A stretch of 64,000 bases of DNA from Faecalicatena faecalis. Its GTDB lineage: Bacteria; Bacillota; Clostridia; Lachnospirales; Lachnospiraceae. Made by a program: the position numbers and the translations under genes. Where the stretch lies: positions 1 to 64,000 of the forward strand of contig NZ_JABACJ020000007.1 in assembly GCF_012524165.2 (NCBI RefSeq). The letters are read 5' to 3'. This document shows, in pieces, positions 35,144-43,147 of this stretch (position 1 is its first letter; the number at the start of each line of letters is the position of its first letter). Under the pieces are notes generated by a model. That model was not told where the DNA came from. It was given only the letters and a program-made list of their open reading frames with translations, and ran no database searches.

Positions 35144-36886
35144 TTAATTGATACTGCGTTTCACATAACTTGTATGTAAAATGTGGTGAGCCTTCTCACT
35201 GCCCGGCTCTCCTAAATACTCGTCATATAATTTCTTGATCGACGGGTTGTCATGTGACTTGCGCAGTGTCTTGGCAGCGTCATTGTCATACAGTACCTTT
35301 GCACGAATCGCACGTACATCCTGGAAATTGCGCACGTCCGCATGTACCTGAGGCTGTCCGCCTCCATTGACACATCCGCCCGGACAGCACATGATCTCGA
35401 TAAAGTGATAATCAGCCTCTCCTGCGCGAATCTTATCCATCAGAACCTTCGCATTGGATAATCCAGAAGCGACTGCCACCTTTACATCCATGTCAGCCAC
35501 ATGGTAGGTTGCCTCTTTGATTCCTTCTGTACCACGTACCTCTGTAAACTCTACGCTTGCCAGCTCTTCTTTCGTCAGCGTCTCCACTGCAGTACGAAGT
35601 GCTGCCTCCATAACACCGCCTGTCGCTCCGAAGATCACGGCTGCTCCTGTAGATTCTCCCAGCGGATCATCAAATCCTTCCTCTGGAAGACTTCTAAAGT
35701 CGATTCCTACCTTCTTAATGAGACGCGCAAGCTCTCTTGTAGTAATGGAAATATCCACATCCGGCACGCCTGCTGCGTTCTGATCATCACGTCCGATCTC
35801 GAACTTCTTCGCCGTACAAGGCATGACACTGACGCAGACGATGTCCTTCGGATCAATACCCATCTTCTCTGCATAGTAAGTCTTGGTGATTGCACCGAAC
35901 ATCTGCTGCGGTGACTTACAACTGGACAGATGGTCGATCAAATCTGGATAGTAATGTTCACAGTACTTGATCCATCCTGGTGAACAGGAAGTCATCATCG
36001 GCAGTACGCCTCCATTCACCACACGTCCAAGGAACTCGTTGGCCTCTTCCATGATAGTCAGATCGGCACTGAAATCAGTATCAAATACCTTGTCGAATCC
36101 AATCCTGCGCAGTGCGGCTGCCATCTTTCCTTCCACATCAGTTCCCATCGGATAACCGAATTCTTCACCTAAAGCGGCTCTTACTGACGGAGCCGGCTGT
36201 ACTACGACATGCTTTGTCGGGTCTGCAATTGCAGCCAGCACATCATCTACAAAATCCTTCTCGTATAAGGCACCTGTCGGACATGCAGCAATACATTGTC
36301 CACAGGATACACAGCTTGTATCTCCCAGTCCCATATCAAATGCGGAACCGATAAAGGATGCAAAGCCACGATTGTTCGGTCCGATGACACCTACGGACTG
36401 TACTTTCTCGCAGACTGCAGAGCAGCGGCGGCACAGAATACACTTATTATTATCGCGAATCATATGCGGTGCACTGTCATCCAATTCAAAATGCGGGCTT
36501 TCCCCAGCAAAATGTTCCTCATCATCCACACCCAGTTCCTGACAGAGCTCCTGCAATTCACACTTACCGCTCCTTACACAGGAAAGGCATTTCTTGTCAT
36601 GATTGGAAAGGATGAGCTGCAGTGTGCGCTTTCTGGATTCAATCAACTGCGGTGTGTTCGTCAGAACCTCCATCCCTTCATTGATCGGATGGACACATGC
36701 AGCTACCAGGTTCCTTGCTCCTTTTACTTCTACAATACACATACGGCAGGCACCGATCTCATTGATGTCCTTCAAGAAGCACAGTGTAGGAATCTTGATT
36801 CCTGCTCCACGTGCTGCCTCAAGGATAGTAGAACCTGCCGGCGCCAAGACATCTAAGCCATTGATTTTAATATTCACATTCTCCAT
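35144..36886 (-). CDS. hydA: NADH-linked [FeFe] hydrogenase catalytic subunit HydA
   Basis: A 580-residue enzyme making or oxidising H2. Domains in order: 2Fe-2S plant-ferredoxin type (CFLKDINEIGACRMC), His-Cys3 4Fe-4S (HDKKCLSCVRSGKC), two 4Fe-4S ferredoxin clusters (CILCRRCSAVC, CVSCGQCIAACP), the H-cluster domain with L1 TSCSPGW, L2 MPCTAKKFE and L3 CCPGGCVNGGGQP, and the small C-terminal subunit-like domain (RAKVLYDNDAAKTLRKSHDNP). This M3 layout plus neighbours HydB and HydC fits the trimeric, electron-bifurcating/confurcating NADH-ferredoxin hydrogenase. L1 carries a Ser at the second Cys position of the textbook TSCCPGW. Confidence 0.93.
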   Translation of the reverse strand: MENVNIKINGLDVLAPAGSTILEAARGAGIKIPTLCFLKDINEIGACRMCIVEVKGARNLVAACVHPINEGMEVLTNTPQLIESRKRTLQLILSNHDKKCLSCVRSGKCELQELCQELGVDDEEHFAGESPHFELDDSAPHMIRDNNKCILCRRCSAVCEKVQSVGVIGPNNRGFASFIGSAFDMGLGDTSCVSCGQCIAACPTGALYEKDFVDDVLAAIADPTKHVVVQPAPSVRAALGEEFGYPMGTDVEGKMAAALRRIGFDKVFDTDFSADLTIMEEANEFLGRVVNGGVLPMMTSCSPGWIKYCEHYYPDLIDHLSSCKSPQQMFGAITKTYYAEKMGIDPKDIVCVSVMPCTAKKFEIGRDDQNAAGVPDVDISITTRELARLIKKVGIDFRSLPEEGFDDPLGESTGAAVIFGATGGVMEAALRTAVETLTKEELASVEFTEVRGTEGIKEATYHVADMDVKVAVASGLSNAKVLMDKIRAGEADYHFIEIMCCPGGCVNGGGQPQVHADVRNFQDVRAIRAKVLYDNDAAKTLRKSHDNPSIKKLYDEYLGEPGSEKAHHILHTSYVKRSIN

Positions 36887-36902
36887 ATTCTTCTATCCTC
36901 CA

Positions 36903-38690
36903 TTACTCTTTGTAAATTGCACCGAAACGGCATTTTTCCATACAAGCGCCACACTTCACGCACTTCTCGGGATTGATCATATGCGGCTCTTTTACGCTGC
37001 CGATGATTGCATCTGCCGGACAGGTCCTTGCACATAACGTACATCCTTTACACTTATCAGCATCGATCTTGTACTGAAGCAGTGCCTTACATACGCCTGC
37101 AGGACATCTCTTATCAACAATATGTGCAATATACTCGTCTCTAAAGTACTTGAGAGTAGAAATAACCGGGTTAGGTGCTGTCTGACCCAGAGCACAGAGT
37201 GAATTTGTTTTCAAATGATTACACAATTCTTCTAATTTGTCCAGATCTTCCATGGTTCCCTGGCCCTTTGTGATCTTATCCAGAATCTCCAGCATACGTC
37301 TGGTACCGATACGGCACGGCGTACACTTGCCACAGGACTCATCTACAGTGAACTCCAGGAAGAACTTGGCAATATCTACCATACAGTTGTCTTCATCCAT
37401 AACGATCAGACCGCCGGACCCCATCATAGAACCAATCGCAATCAGGTTATCATAGTCGATCGGCACATCAAAATGCTCTGCCGGGATACATCCACCGGAT
37501 GGACCGCCTGTCTGAGCAGCCTTGAACTTCTTGCCGTTCGGCACGCCGCCACCGATTTCTTCTACGATCTCACGCAGTGTGGTTCCCATCGGAATCTCAA
37601 CAAGACCTGTATTGTTGATTTTACCTCCAAGGGCAAATACCTTTGTTCCCTTTGACTTCTCCGTACCCATGGATGCGAACCATTCCGGTCCGTTCACAAT
37701 GATCTGAGGGATGTTCGCATAAGTCTCTACATTGTTCAAAATGGTCGGCTTCTGGAACAGACCTTTCAATGCCGGGAATGGCGGACGAGGTCTTGGCTCT
37801 CCTCTGTTCCCTTCAATTGAAGTCATGAGAGCCGTTTCCTCTCCGCAGACAAAGGCACCTGCACCAAGTCTCAGTTCAATATCAAAATCAAAGCCGCTGC
37901 CAAAAATATCTTTACCGAGCAGTCCATATTCTCTTGCCTGTCCGATTGCGATTTCCAGACGCTTAACAGCAATCGGATACTCTGCACGCACATAAATATA
38001 TCCCTGGGAAGCACCGATCGCATAACCTGCAATCGTCATTGCTTCTAATACAACGTGCGGATCACCTTCCAGCACGGAACGGTCCATGAATGCACCTGGG
38101 TCACCTTCATCTGCATTACAGCATACATACTTCTGATCGGCATCGTTAGCTGCCGCAAATTTCCACTTCAGTCCGGTCGGGAATCCGGCACCGCCGCGTC
38201 CTCTCAGGCCGCTGTCAAGAAGAATCTGGATGACATCCTCAGGCTTCTTCTGCGTCAGGACGATTCCCAATGCCTCATAGCCGCCTGTTCCTATGTATTC
38301 ATCGATATTCTCCGGATTGATGACACCACAGTTGCGGAGAGCGACTCTCTTCTGCTTCTTATAAAAATTCGTCTCATTCAGCGGAAGAATCTTATCTGAC
38401 TTTGTTGTCTCATCATACAGAAGACGTGTGACCACTCTTCCCTTTAATAAGTGCTCAGATACGATCTCTGGAATATCATCCTCCTGTACCATAGAATAGA
38501 AGGAGCCCTCTGGATAAACAATCATAATCGGCCCCAAAGCACACAGTCCGAAGCATCCGGTCTTCACCACGCCGACTTCTTCCTCAAGTCCCTGGGCCTT
38601 GATTTCTTTTTCAAGTCTTTCTATAATTCTCTGGCTTCCGGAAGAGGTACAGCCAGTTCCACCGCAAACCAAAACATGTGAACGATACAT
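36903..38690 (-). CDS. hydB: NADH-binding hydrogenase subunit HydB (NuoF-like)
   Basis: A 595-residue iron-sulfur flavoprotein. An N-terminal thioredoxin-like 2Fe-2S domain (CGGTGCTSSGSQ...CFGLCALGP) precedes the NuoF core: FMN/NADH loops GRGGAGFPTGLKW and GEETALMTSIEGNRGEPRPRPPFP, and the 4Fe-4S site ESCGKCTPCRIGT. The C-terminus adds two 4Fe-4S clusters (CKGCTLCARTCP, CVKCGACMEKC), which complex I NuoF lacks and HydB of bifurcating hydrogenases has. It docks NADH and passes electrons to HydA, encoded 16 bases downstream. Confidence 0.93.
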   Translation of the reverse strand: MYRSHVLVCGGTGCTSSGSQRIIERLEKEIKAQGLEEEVGVVKTGCFGLCALGPIMIVYPEGSFYSMVQEDDIPEIVSEHLLKGRVVTRLLYDETTKSDKILPLNETNFYKKQKRVALRNCGVINPENIDEYIGTGGYEALGIVLTQKKPEDVIQILLDSGLRGRGGAGFPTGLKWKFAAANDADQKYVCCNADEGDPGAFMDRSVLEGDPHVVLEAMTIAGYAIGASQGYIYVRAEYPIAVKRLEIAIGQAREYGLLGKDIFGSGFDFDIELRLGAGAFVCGEETALMTSIEGNRGEPRPRPPFPALKGLFQKPTILNNVETYANIPQIIVNGPEWFASMGTEKSKGTKVFALGGKINNTGLVEIPMGTTLREIVEEIGGGVPNGKKFKAAQTGGPSGGCIPAEHFDVPIDYDNLIAIGSMMGSGGLIVMDEDNCMVDIAKFFLEFTVDESCGKCTPCRIGTRRMLEILDKITKGQGTMEDLDKLEELCNHLKTNSLCALGQTAPNPVISTLKYFRDEYIAHIVDKRCPAGVCKALLQYKIDADKCKGCTLCARTCPADAIIGSVKEPHMINPEKCVKCGACMEKCRFGAIYKE

Positions 38691-38705
38691 AATCTTCTGC
38701 CTCCT

Positions 38706-39092
38706 TTATTCTTTCTTTTCGCTTTTCTGAGCTGCACCTAAGGTATACTTGGTCACTACCTGCCCGTCTATGAGATGCATTCTCAGAACTTCCATTGCTT
38801 TTTCAGGAGTCATCCTTACATATGTAACTTTCTCCTTACCTGGTTCCATGACTTCAACGATCGGCTCATACTGGCACAGTCCGATACATCCTGTCTGTGT
38901 AACATTAATATTCATAAGCCCCTGTTCCTGTACAGCATCTGAGAGAGCTGTCAGCACCGGTCTTGCTCCGCTTGCGATTCCACAGGTCGCCATTCCGACA
39001 ACCACACGGATCTGGTCTTCACTTTCCCCGCGGATTCCGACTTTCCCCTGCATCTTTTCTCTGATCGCACGTAATTCTTCAAGAGATTTCAT
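38706..39092 (-). CDS. Small 2Fe-2S thioredoxin-like ferredoxin protein
   Basis: A 128-residue protein. Cysteines in GMATCGIASGARP and TQTGCIGLCQYEP are the four ligands of a thioredoxin-fold 2Fe-2S domain of the NuoE/HydB N-terminal type. A short helical N-terminus (ELRAIREKMQGKVG) may make a subunit contact. It sits between the ATPase-domain gene and hydB and is likely an additional electron-transfer part of the complex, as in HndB-like subunits of NADP- or NAD-linked hydrogenases. Confidence 0.85.
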   Translation of the reverse strand: MKSLEELRAIREKMQGKVGIRGESEDQIRVVVGMATCGIASGARPVLTALSDAVQEQGLMNINVTQTGCIGLCQYEPIVEVMEPGKEKVTYVRMTPEKAMEVLRMHLIDGQVVTKYTLGAAQKSEKKE

Positions 39093-39164
39093 ATCTTTCC
39101 TCCAATCCTGCTTCTACCTCTTCGGCCCAGTCATTGTAAGGCCTAAGTGACATCGTTTTCCTTT

Positions 39165-39725
39165 TTATACATCCGCTTTCTGGTCCGTCTCTTCTTTGTT
39201 GGATTCCAAAAATTCCTTGATAAAGCCTGAGACTTCCGGGTCCTTTAAGGAAATTCCTTCCCCAAGTATCTCTCTGATCTCCTGGGTGTCCAATACAAAC
39301 TCTCTGTCATCATATCGATAGGTATAGATGAAGCGAATTTCTTCATTAAAAACAACCAGTGTATGTATCGTCGAGCTCATGTCCCCGAGCGGCATCCTGT
39401 CAATATTCGATAACTGGAATACGGCTGTTACGACCGTTCCTTTCCCTTCTTCTGACATAATGGAGAAGCTTCCTCCTGCACTCTCTGCAGCCTGTTTGAA
39501 AAAAGGCACTCCCAATCCCACCTTCCGGGTCGTTCTGGTCGTGTAAAATGGATCCTGCACTTTCTCAATCTGTTCCTCTGACATCCCACAGCCGTCATCC
39601 TTGATGACGACCGTCAGCGTGTCTTCTTCTGTCTGTACAAAAACCCCTATTTCAATAAGTGATGCTCCTGCACGCACAGAATTCTCCGCCACATCCAATA
39701 TGTTCAGTGATATCTCCGGCATCAT
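39165..39725 (-). CDS. Histidine kinase-like ATPase domain protein inside the hydrogenase operon
   Basis: A 186-residue GHKL ATPase. N box LNILDVAENSVRAG, G1 IKDDGCGM, F/G2 RKVGLGVPFFKQAAESAGG are present, but there is no dimerisation/His-phosphotransfer domain, so it is not a complete sensor kinase. Residues after 110 form an extra C-terminal segment (TYRYDDREFVLDTQEIREIL). Stop-to-start spacing from nuoE is four bases, so it is translated with the hydrogenase subunits. Stand-alone GHKL proteins can be anti-sigma kinases or assembly ATPases; it may tie hydrogenase production to the SpoIIE circuit. Confidence 0.8.
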   Translation of the reverse strand: MMPEISLNILDVAENSVRAGASLIEIGVFVQTEEDTLTVVIKDDGCGMSEEQIEKVQDPFYTTRTTRKVGLGVPFFKQAAESAGGSFSIMSEEGKGTVVTAVFQLSNIDRMPLGDMSSTIHTLVVFNEEIRFIYTYRYDDREFVLDTQEIREILGEGISLKDPEVSGFIKEFLESNKEETDQKADV

Positions 39726-39729
39726 AGGC

Positions 39730-40224
39730 TTATTCGTATTTTGCTAAAATATCATCAAGATCATCCACCGTCAGACGGCCGTATACTTCGCCGTTGACCA
39801 TCATGACCGGTGCTAGACCACATGCCCCTACACAGCGGCATGCATCCAATGAAAACTTTCCATCCGGCGTACACTCTCCGCCCACGATCCCAAGTTTTTC
39901 CATTAACGCATTATAAATGTCCCCGGAGCCTTTTACATAACATGCGGTTCCAAGACAGACGGAAATCTGATATTTTCCCTTGGGGCTTAATGTGAACTGT
40001 GAATAGAATGTTGCTACACCATAAATCTTTTCCAGAGGAATCCCTGTTTCATTAGAAATAATCGTCTGTACTTCTATTGGAAGATATCCGTAAATATCCT
40101 GAGCTTTCTGAAGAATCGGCATCAAGGCACCTTTCTCATCTTTCAGCTCAGCTATTACTTTTAATAATGATTCTTCCTGTTCCTTTGTTCCTGAGAATGG
40201 AACTGTCTGTTTCTTTGCGAGCAT
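39730..40224 (-). CDS. hydC: 2Fe-2S hydrogenase subunit HydC (NuoE-like)
   Basis: A 164-residue thioredoxin-fold protein. The N-terminal helical bundle (LQKAQDIYGYLPIEVQTIIS...GVATFYSQF) is diagnostic of NuoE. The 2Fe-2S cysteines are in CLGTACYVKG and DACRCVGACGLAP. It carries electrons between HydB flavin and the rest of the complex. First gene of the hydC-ATPase-2Fe2S-hydB-hydA operon. The ribosome site GGAGG precedes the ATG. A TATGAT -10 box occurs upstream near 40270, but the -35 is poor and no Rex site was recognised. Confidence 0.92.
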   Translation of the reverse strand: MLAKKQTVPFSGTKEQEESLLKVIAELKDEKGALMPILQKAQDIYGYLPIEVQTIISNETGIPLEKIYGVATFYSQFTLSPKGKYQISVCLGTACYVKGSGDIYNALMEKLGIVGGECTPDGKFSLDACRCVGACGLAPVMMVNGEVYGRLTVDDLDDILAKYE

Positions 40225-40423
40225 CGCTTAACCTCCATTTCTTTTTTGGACTACATTTTGTTTCATCATACCATAATGTAGCACAATATTCCAGCACTAT
40301 TTGTTCATATTTTTGTGTATTTTACCTGATATTCATTCTCATTTACGTGTATTTTTTCAAGCATTACACATTTTCTTCTTCTATTATATATTTATTTTTA
40401 TACAATTAGCACAATCGGCACGA

Positions 40424-40504
40424 TTGCTTTTTAAACATACTGATGTTATACTGAATTCAAGATTTTACCTGAATACTATAGGATTTCAGATTTCCATTCA
40501 GGTA
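40424..40504 (+). promoter_or_regulatory. Promoter and leader hairpin of the DRTGG/HydS2 operon
   Basis: TTGCTT (40424-40429), 17 bases, TATACT (40447-40452). In the leader a 9-bp inverted repeat TACCTGAAT/ATTCAGGTA (40466-40474 and 40496-40504) ends four bases before the AGGAGGG ribosome site of the first gene. It could bind a regulator or act at translation. The rest of the 290-base divergent spacer is AT-rich. Confidence 0.6.
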
Positions 40505-40517
40505 GATAGGAGGGCTT

Positions 40518-40862
40518 ATGACAATAGGAGAAATGCAGAAACTGCTCAATGCCGAGATCCTATTCGGTGACGAATTGCTGGATCTGGATGCCAAATTCGT
40601 ATTCTCGGCTGATATGATGAGCGATGTCCTTGCTTACGCCGAGGAGTGTTCTGTCCTGATTACAGGATTGTGTAATCCACAGGTCGTACGGACTGCCGAG
40701 ATGCTTGATATTGCCTGCATCATCTTTGTACGGGGCAAGATGCCGGATGAAAATATCATCGCACTTGCACGGGGAAAAGGAATGGCGATTCTTGCCACCA
40801 AACATTATATGTTCACCACATGCGGGATATTATATGAACATGGACTGCGGGGAGGTGCTTAG
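40518..40862 (+). CDS. DRTGG domain protein 1
   Basis: A 114-residue single-domain protein. DRTGG domains have a beta-alpha fold and are also found next to CBS domains and in the phosphotransacetylase N-terminus; their ligand is not established. Here the core is VLITGLCNPQVVRTAEMLDIACIIFVRGKMPDENIIALARGKGMAILATKHYMF. Start has AGGAGGG seven bases upstream. First gene of a five-gene operon; the following gene starts one base after its stop. Shares the fold with the gene at 42815, so the operon holds two divergent copies. Confidence 0.82.
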   Translation: MTIGEMQKLLNAEILFGDELLDLDAKFVFSADMMSDVLAYAEECSVLITGLCNPQVVRTAEMLDIACIIFVRGKMPDENIIALARGKGMAILATKHYMFTTCGILYEHGLRGGA

Positions 40863-41285
40863 ATGAGTGAACAATTAGTATTTACATATGAAATTCCCGG
40901 AGATGATTTTACGCGCGCCGGGGAAGCAAGCAGCGCGATCAAAAATAAGTTAAAGATGCTCGGTGTTGAGAATTCAGCGATTCGTAAGGTCGCTATTGCT
41001 ATGTACGAGGGTGAGATCAACATGGTCATCCACGCCAAGGGCGGAGTCCTTACGGTGACCATATCTGACGAGGAGATCGTAATGGTCCTGGCTGATAAAG
41101 GCCCCGGAATCCCGAACATCGAGAAGGCTATGCAGGAGGGTTATTCCACTGCGCCGGAGGAGGTGCGTTCCCTTGGCTTTGGAGCCGGCATGGGACTGCC
41201 GAACATGAAGAAATATTCCGATGAATTCCACATCGAATCCGAAGTAGGCGTCGGAACTACCGTTACAATGAAAGTATTTATCTGA
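40863..41285 (+). CDS. RsbW-like anti-sigma factor/serine kinase ATPase domain
   Basis: A 140-residue stand-alone GHKL ATPase. The order is N box RKVAIAMYEGEINMVIHAKGG, G1 ADKGPGIPNIEKAM, and G2 SLGFGAGMGLPNMKKY; length and pattern fit anti-sigma kinases of the RsbW/SpoIIAB group (HATPase_c_2). Such kinases phosphorylate STAS anti-anti-sigma proteins, which SpoIIE phosphatases reverse. A SpoIIE gene lies at 30999 in this same locus, suggesting the two act on a common partner. Next is 76 bases to the hydrogenase homologue. Confidence 0.85.
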   Translation: MSEQLVFTYEIPGDDFTRAGEASSAIKNKLKMLGVENSAIRKVAIAMYEGEINMVIHAKGGVLTVTISDEEIVMVLADKGPGIPNIEKAMQEGYSTAPEEVRSLGFGAGMGLPNMKKYSDEFHIESEVGVGTTVTMKVFI

Positions 41286-41361
41286 TGGTCAACATATATG
41301 ACTTTACATATGTACCGTAACAGCATTTATATCGCTTTTAACCGGATAGAAAGGAGACAAC

Positions 41362-42768
41362 ATGGATAAATTCATACGTTCTGTCCGACTGAACGAAGCA
41401 GCCTGTCAGGGCTGTATCAACTGCATCAAGTACTGCCCTACCCAGGCGATTCGCGTACATAACGGGAAGGCACATATCATCGACAAGTTCTGCATCGACT
41501 GCGGCCGATGCATCCGCTACTGCCCGCATCATGCTAAAGTACCGGAATACGATTCTCTGAATGTACTGAACAATTATAAGTATACGGTCGCACTGCCTGC
41601 ACCTTCGCTATACGCCCAGTACAATAACCTGACCAATGTGGATATTGTGCTGAACGCTTTACTAAAGCTGGGATTCGACGATGTATTTGAGGTCAGTGCC
41701 GCTGCAGAGCTTGTCTCGGAAGCATCCCGGGAGTATATCAAAGCTCATGCAGACGAAGGACCCTTCATCAGCTCAGCCTGTCCTTCTGTGGTCCGGCTGA
41801 TCCGTGTAAAATTCCCGGCCCTGCTTTCCAAGCTCCTGCCAATCAAACCGCCTGTTGAGATTGCTGCAGAGATTGCCCGGGCACGCGCCATAGAAAAGAC
41901 AGGGCTGCCTTCTGAGGATATCGGAATCATCTTCATTTCCCCGTGTCCCTCAAAGGTTTCCTACGCAAAGGCACCTCTTGGAATCGAAAAAAGCAACATC
42001 GACAATGTGGTGGCGATCAAGGATGTCTACCCTCTTCTTCTACCGCATATGAGTAAGGATGAAAGCCAGCTAAAGCCGCTTTCCAACTCCGGCCGCATCG
42101 GACTCGGCTGGGGCAATGCAGGCGGTGAGGTAGGAGGACTTCTGATCGACAGCTATCTTGCGGCAGACGGCATCGTCAATATCCTGCGTGTATTGGAGGC
42201 GATTGAGGATGAGAAGATACATGGTCTGAAATTTATTGAACTCAACGCCTGCAACGGCGGATGTGTGGGCGGTACACTGACCGTGGAGAATGCTTATGTG
42301 GCAACGACCAAGACCAAGCGCCTGCTGCGTTATCAGCCAGTTTCCAAAAGTCATCTATCCACCCACCCGGAGATTGAGAGTCTCTACTGGGATGATGACG
42401 TGGAATATGAACCTGTATTCCGCCTCGGGAATACCTTTAAAGAAAGCCTGGAGATGATGAGTACCGTGGAGGAGTTGACGAAGAAATTCCCCGGGCTCGA
42501 CTGTGGTTCCTGCGGAGCCCCTACCTGCCAGACACTGGCTGAAGATATTGTCAGGGGTGTTGCGACCAGCAATGACTGCATCTATGTGCTGCGTGAACAT
42601 ATTGCCAGTCTGTCGAAGGAGATTGACTTTCTCTCTAAAGCATCGGGGCAGACCTGCGGATTTGAAGATGAAAGCACAAAGCTTTTGCATGAATATATAC
42701 ATAAGCTTACAACCGAGCTGGATTCTTTTGGAGTCCCGGAACGTAAAAAACCGGAAGATCAGACATAA
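41362..42768 (+). CDS. Second sensory-type [FeFe] hydrogenase homologue without PAS
   Basis: A 468-residue iron-sulfur protein. N-terminal 2x4Fe-4S (CQGCINCIKYCP, CIDCGRCIRYCP) is followed by an H-domain with L1 SSACPSV, L2 SPCPSKVS and L3 NACNGGCVGGT, then a 4Fe-4S domain (CGSCGAPTC...C) and a C-terminal coiled-coil helix. The four cubane Cys ligands are kept, but the first L1 cysteine, which is the proton relay in catalytic enzymes, is Ala. As in described HydS-type sensors, slow or absent turnover is expected. Flanked by DRTGG genes and an ATPase-domain gene in the same operon. Ribosome site AAAGGAG. Confidence 0.85.
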   Translation: MDKFIRSVRLNEAACQGCINCIKYCPTQAIRVHNGKAHIIDKFCIDCGRCIRYCPHHAKVPEYDSLNVLNNYKYTVALPAPSLYAQYNNLTNVDIVLNALLKLGFDDVFEVSAAAELVSEASREYIKAHADEGPFISSACPSVVRLIRVKFPALLSKLLPIKPPVEIAAEIARARAIEKTGLPSEDIGIIFISPCPSKVSYAKAPLGIEKSNIDNVVAIKDVYPLLLPHMSKDESQLKPLSNSGRIGLGWGNAGGEVGGLLIDSYLAADGIVNILRVLEAIEDEKIHGLKFIELNACNGGCVGGTLTVENAYVATTKTKRLLRYQPVSKSHLSTHPEIESLYWDDDVEYEPVFRLGNTFKESLEMMSTVEELTKKFPGLDCGSCGAPTCQTLAEDIVRGVATSNDCIYVLREHIASLSKEIDFLSKASGQTCGFEDESTKLLHEYIHKLTTELDSFGVPERKKPEDQT

Positions 42769-42814
42769 AAACCCGATTGGATTATGATTTTTTCTTAAAA
42801 GGAGGGATATTTTT

Positions 42815-43147
42815 ATGAAGCTTAGGACCGTTTTAGAACTGCCGGACTGCCAGGTCCTGGTACAGGGCGATCCCGAACGTGAGATTTCGAAAGTATTTTG
42901 CTGCGACTTACTTAGTATCGCCATGGGAAAGGCTCCCGCCAACGGCGTGTGGGTCACAGTAATGGGGAACAAAAATACACTCGCAGTCGCATCCTTAACA
43001 GATACTGCCTGCATTATCCTGGCAGAAGGAGTCACATTGGATGAGGGTACACTTAAACAGGCAGAGACGGAAGGAATCGCTGTTCTTGCCAGCGGCCTCC
43101 CTGTATTTGATATGGCGCTCCAGGTCTACAAGGCGGGACTTGCATGA
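42815..43147 (+). CDS. DRTGG domain protein 2
   Basis: A 110-residue single-domain protein: VFCCDLLSIAMGKAPANGVWVTVMGNKNTLAVASLTDTACIILAEGVTLDEGTLKQAETEGIAVLAS. The pattern aligns in style with DRTGG protein 1. It follows the hydrogenase homologue and overlaps the PHP gene by four bases, so the last two genes are translationally coupled. A role as ligand-binding adaptor in the circuit is inference. Confidence 0.8.
   Translation: MKLRTVLELPDCQVLVQGDPEREISKVFCCDLLSIAMGKAPANGVWVTVMGNKNTLAVASLTDTACIILAEGVTLDEGTLKQAETEGIAVLASGLPVFDMALQVYKAGLA

Noticed and set aside
40225..40517. A Rex (NADH-sensing) operator in the hydrogenase divergent spacer
   Set aside because: Several TTGT-like pieces occur, but no inverted repeat matching the Rex pattern could be assembled.
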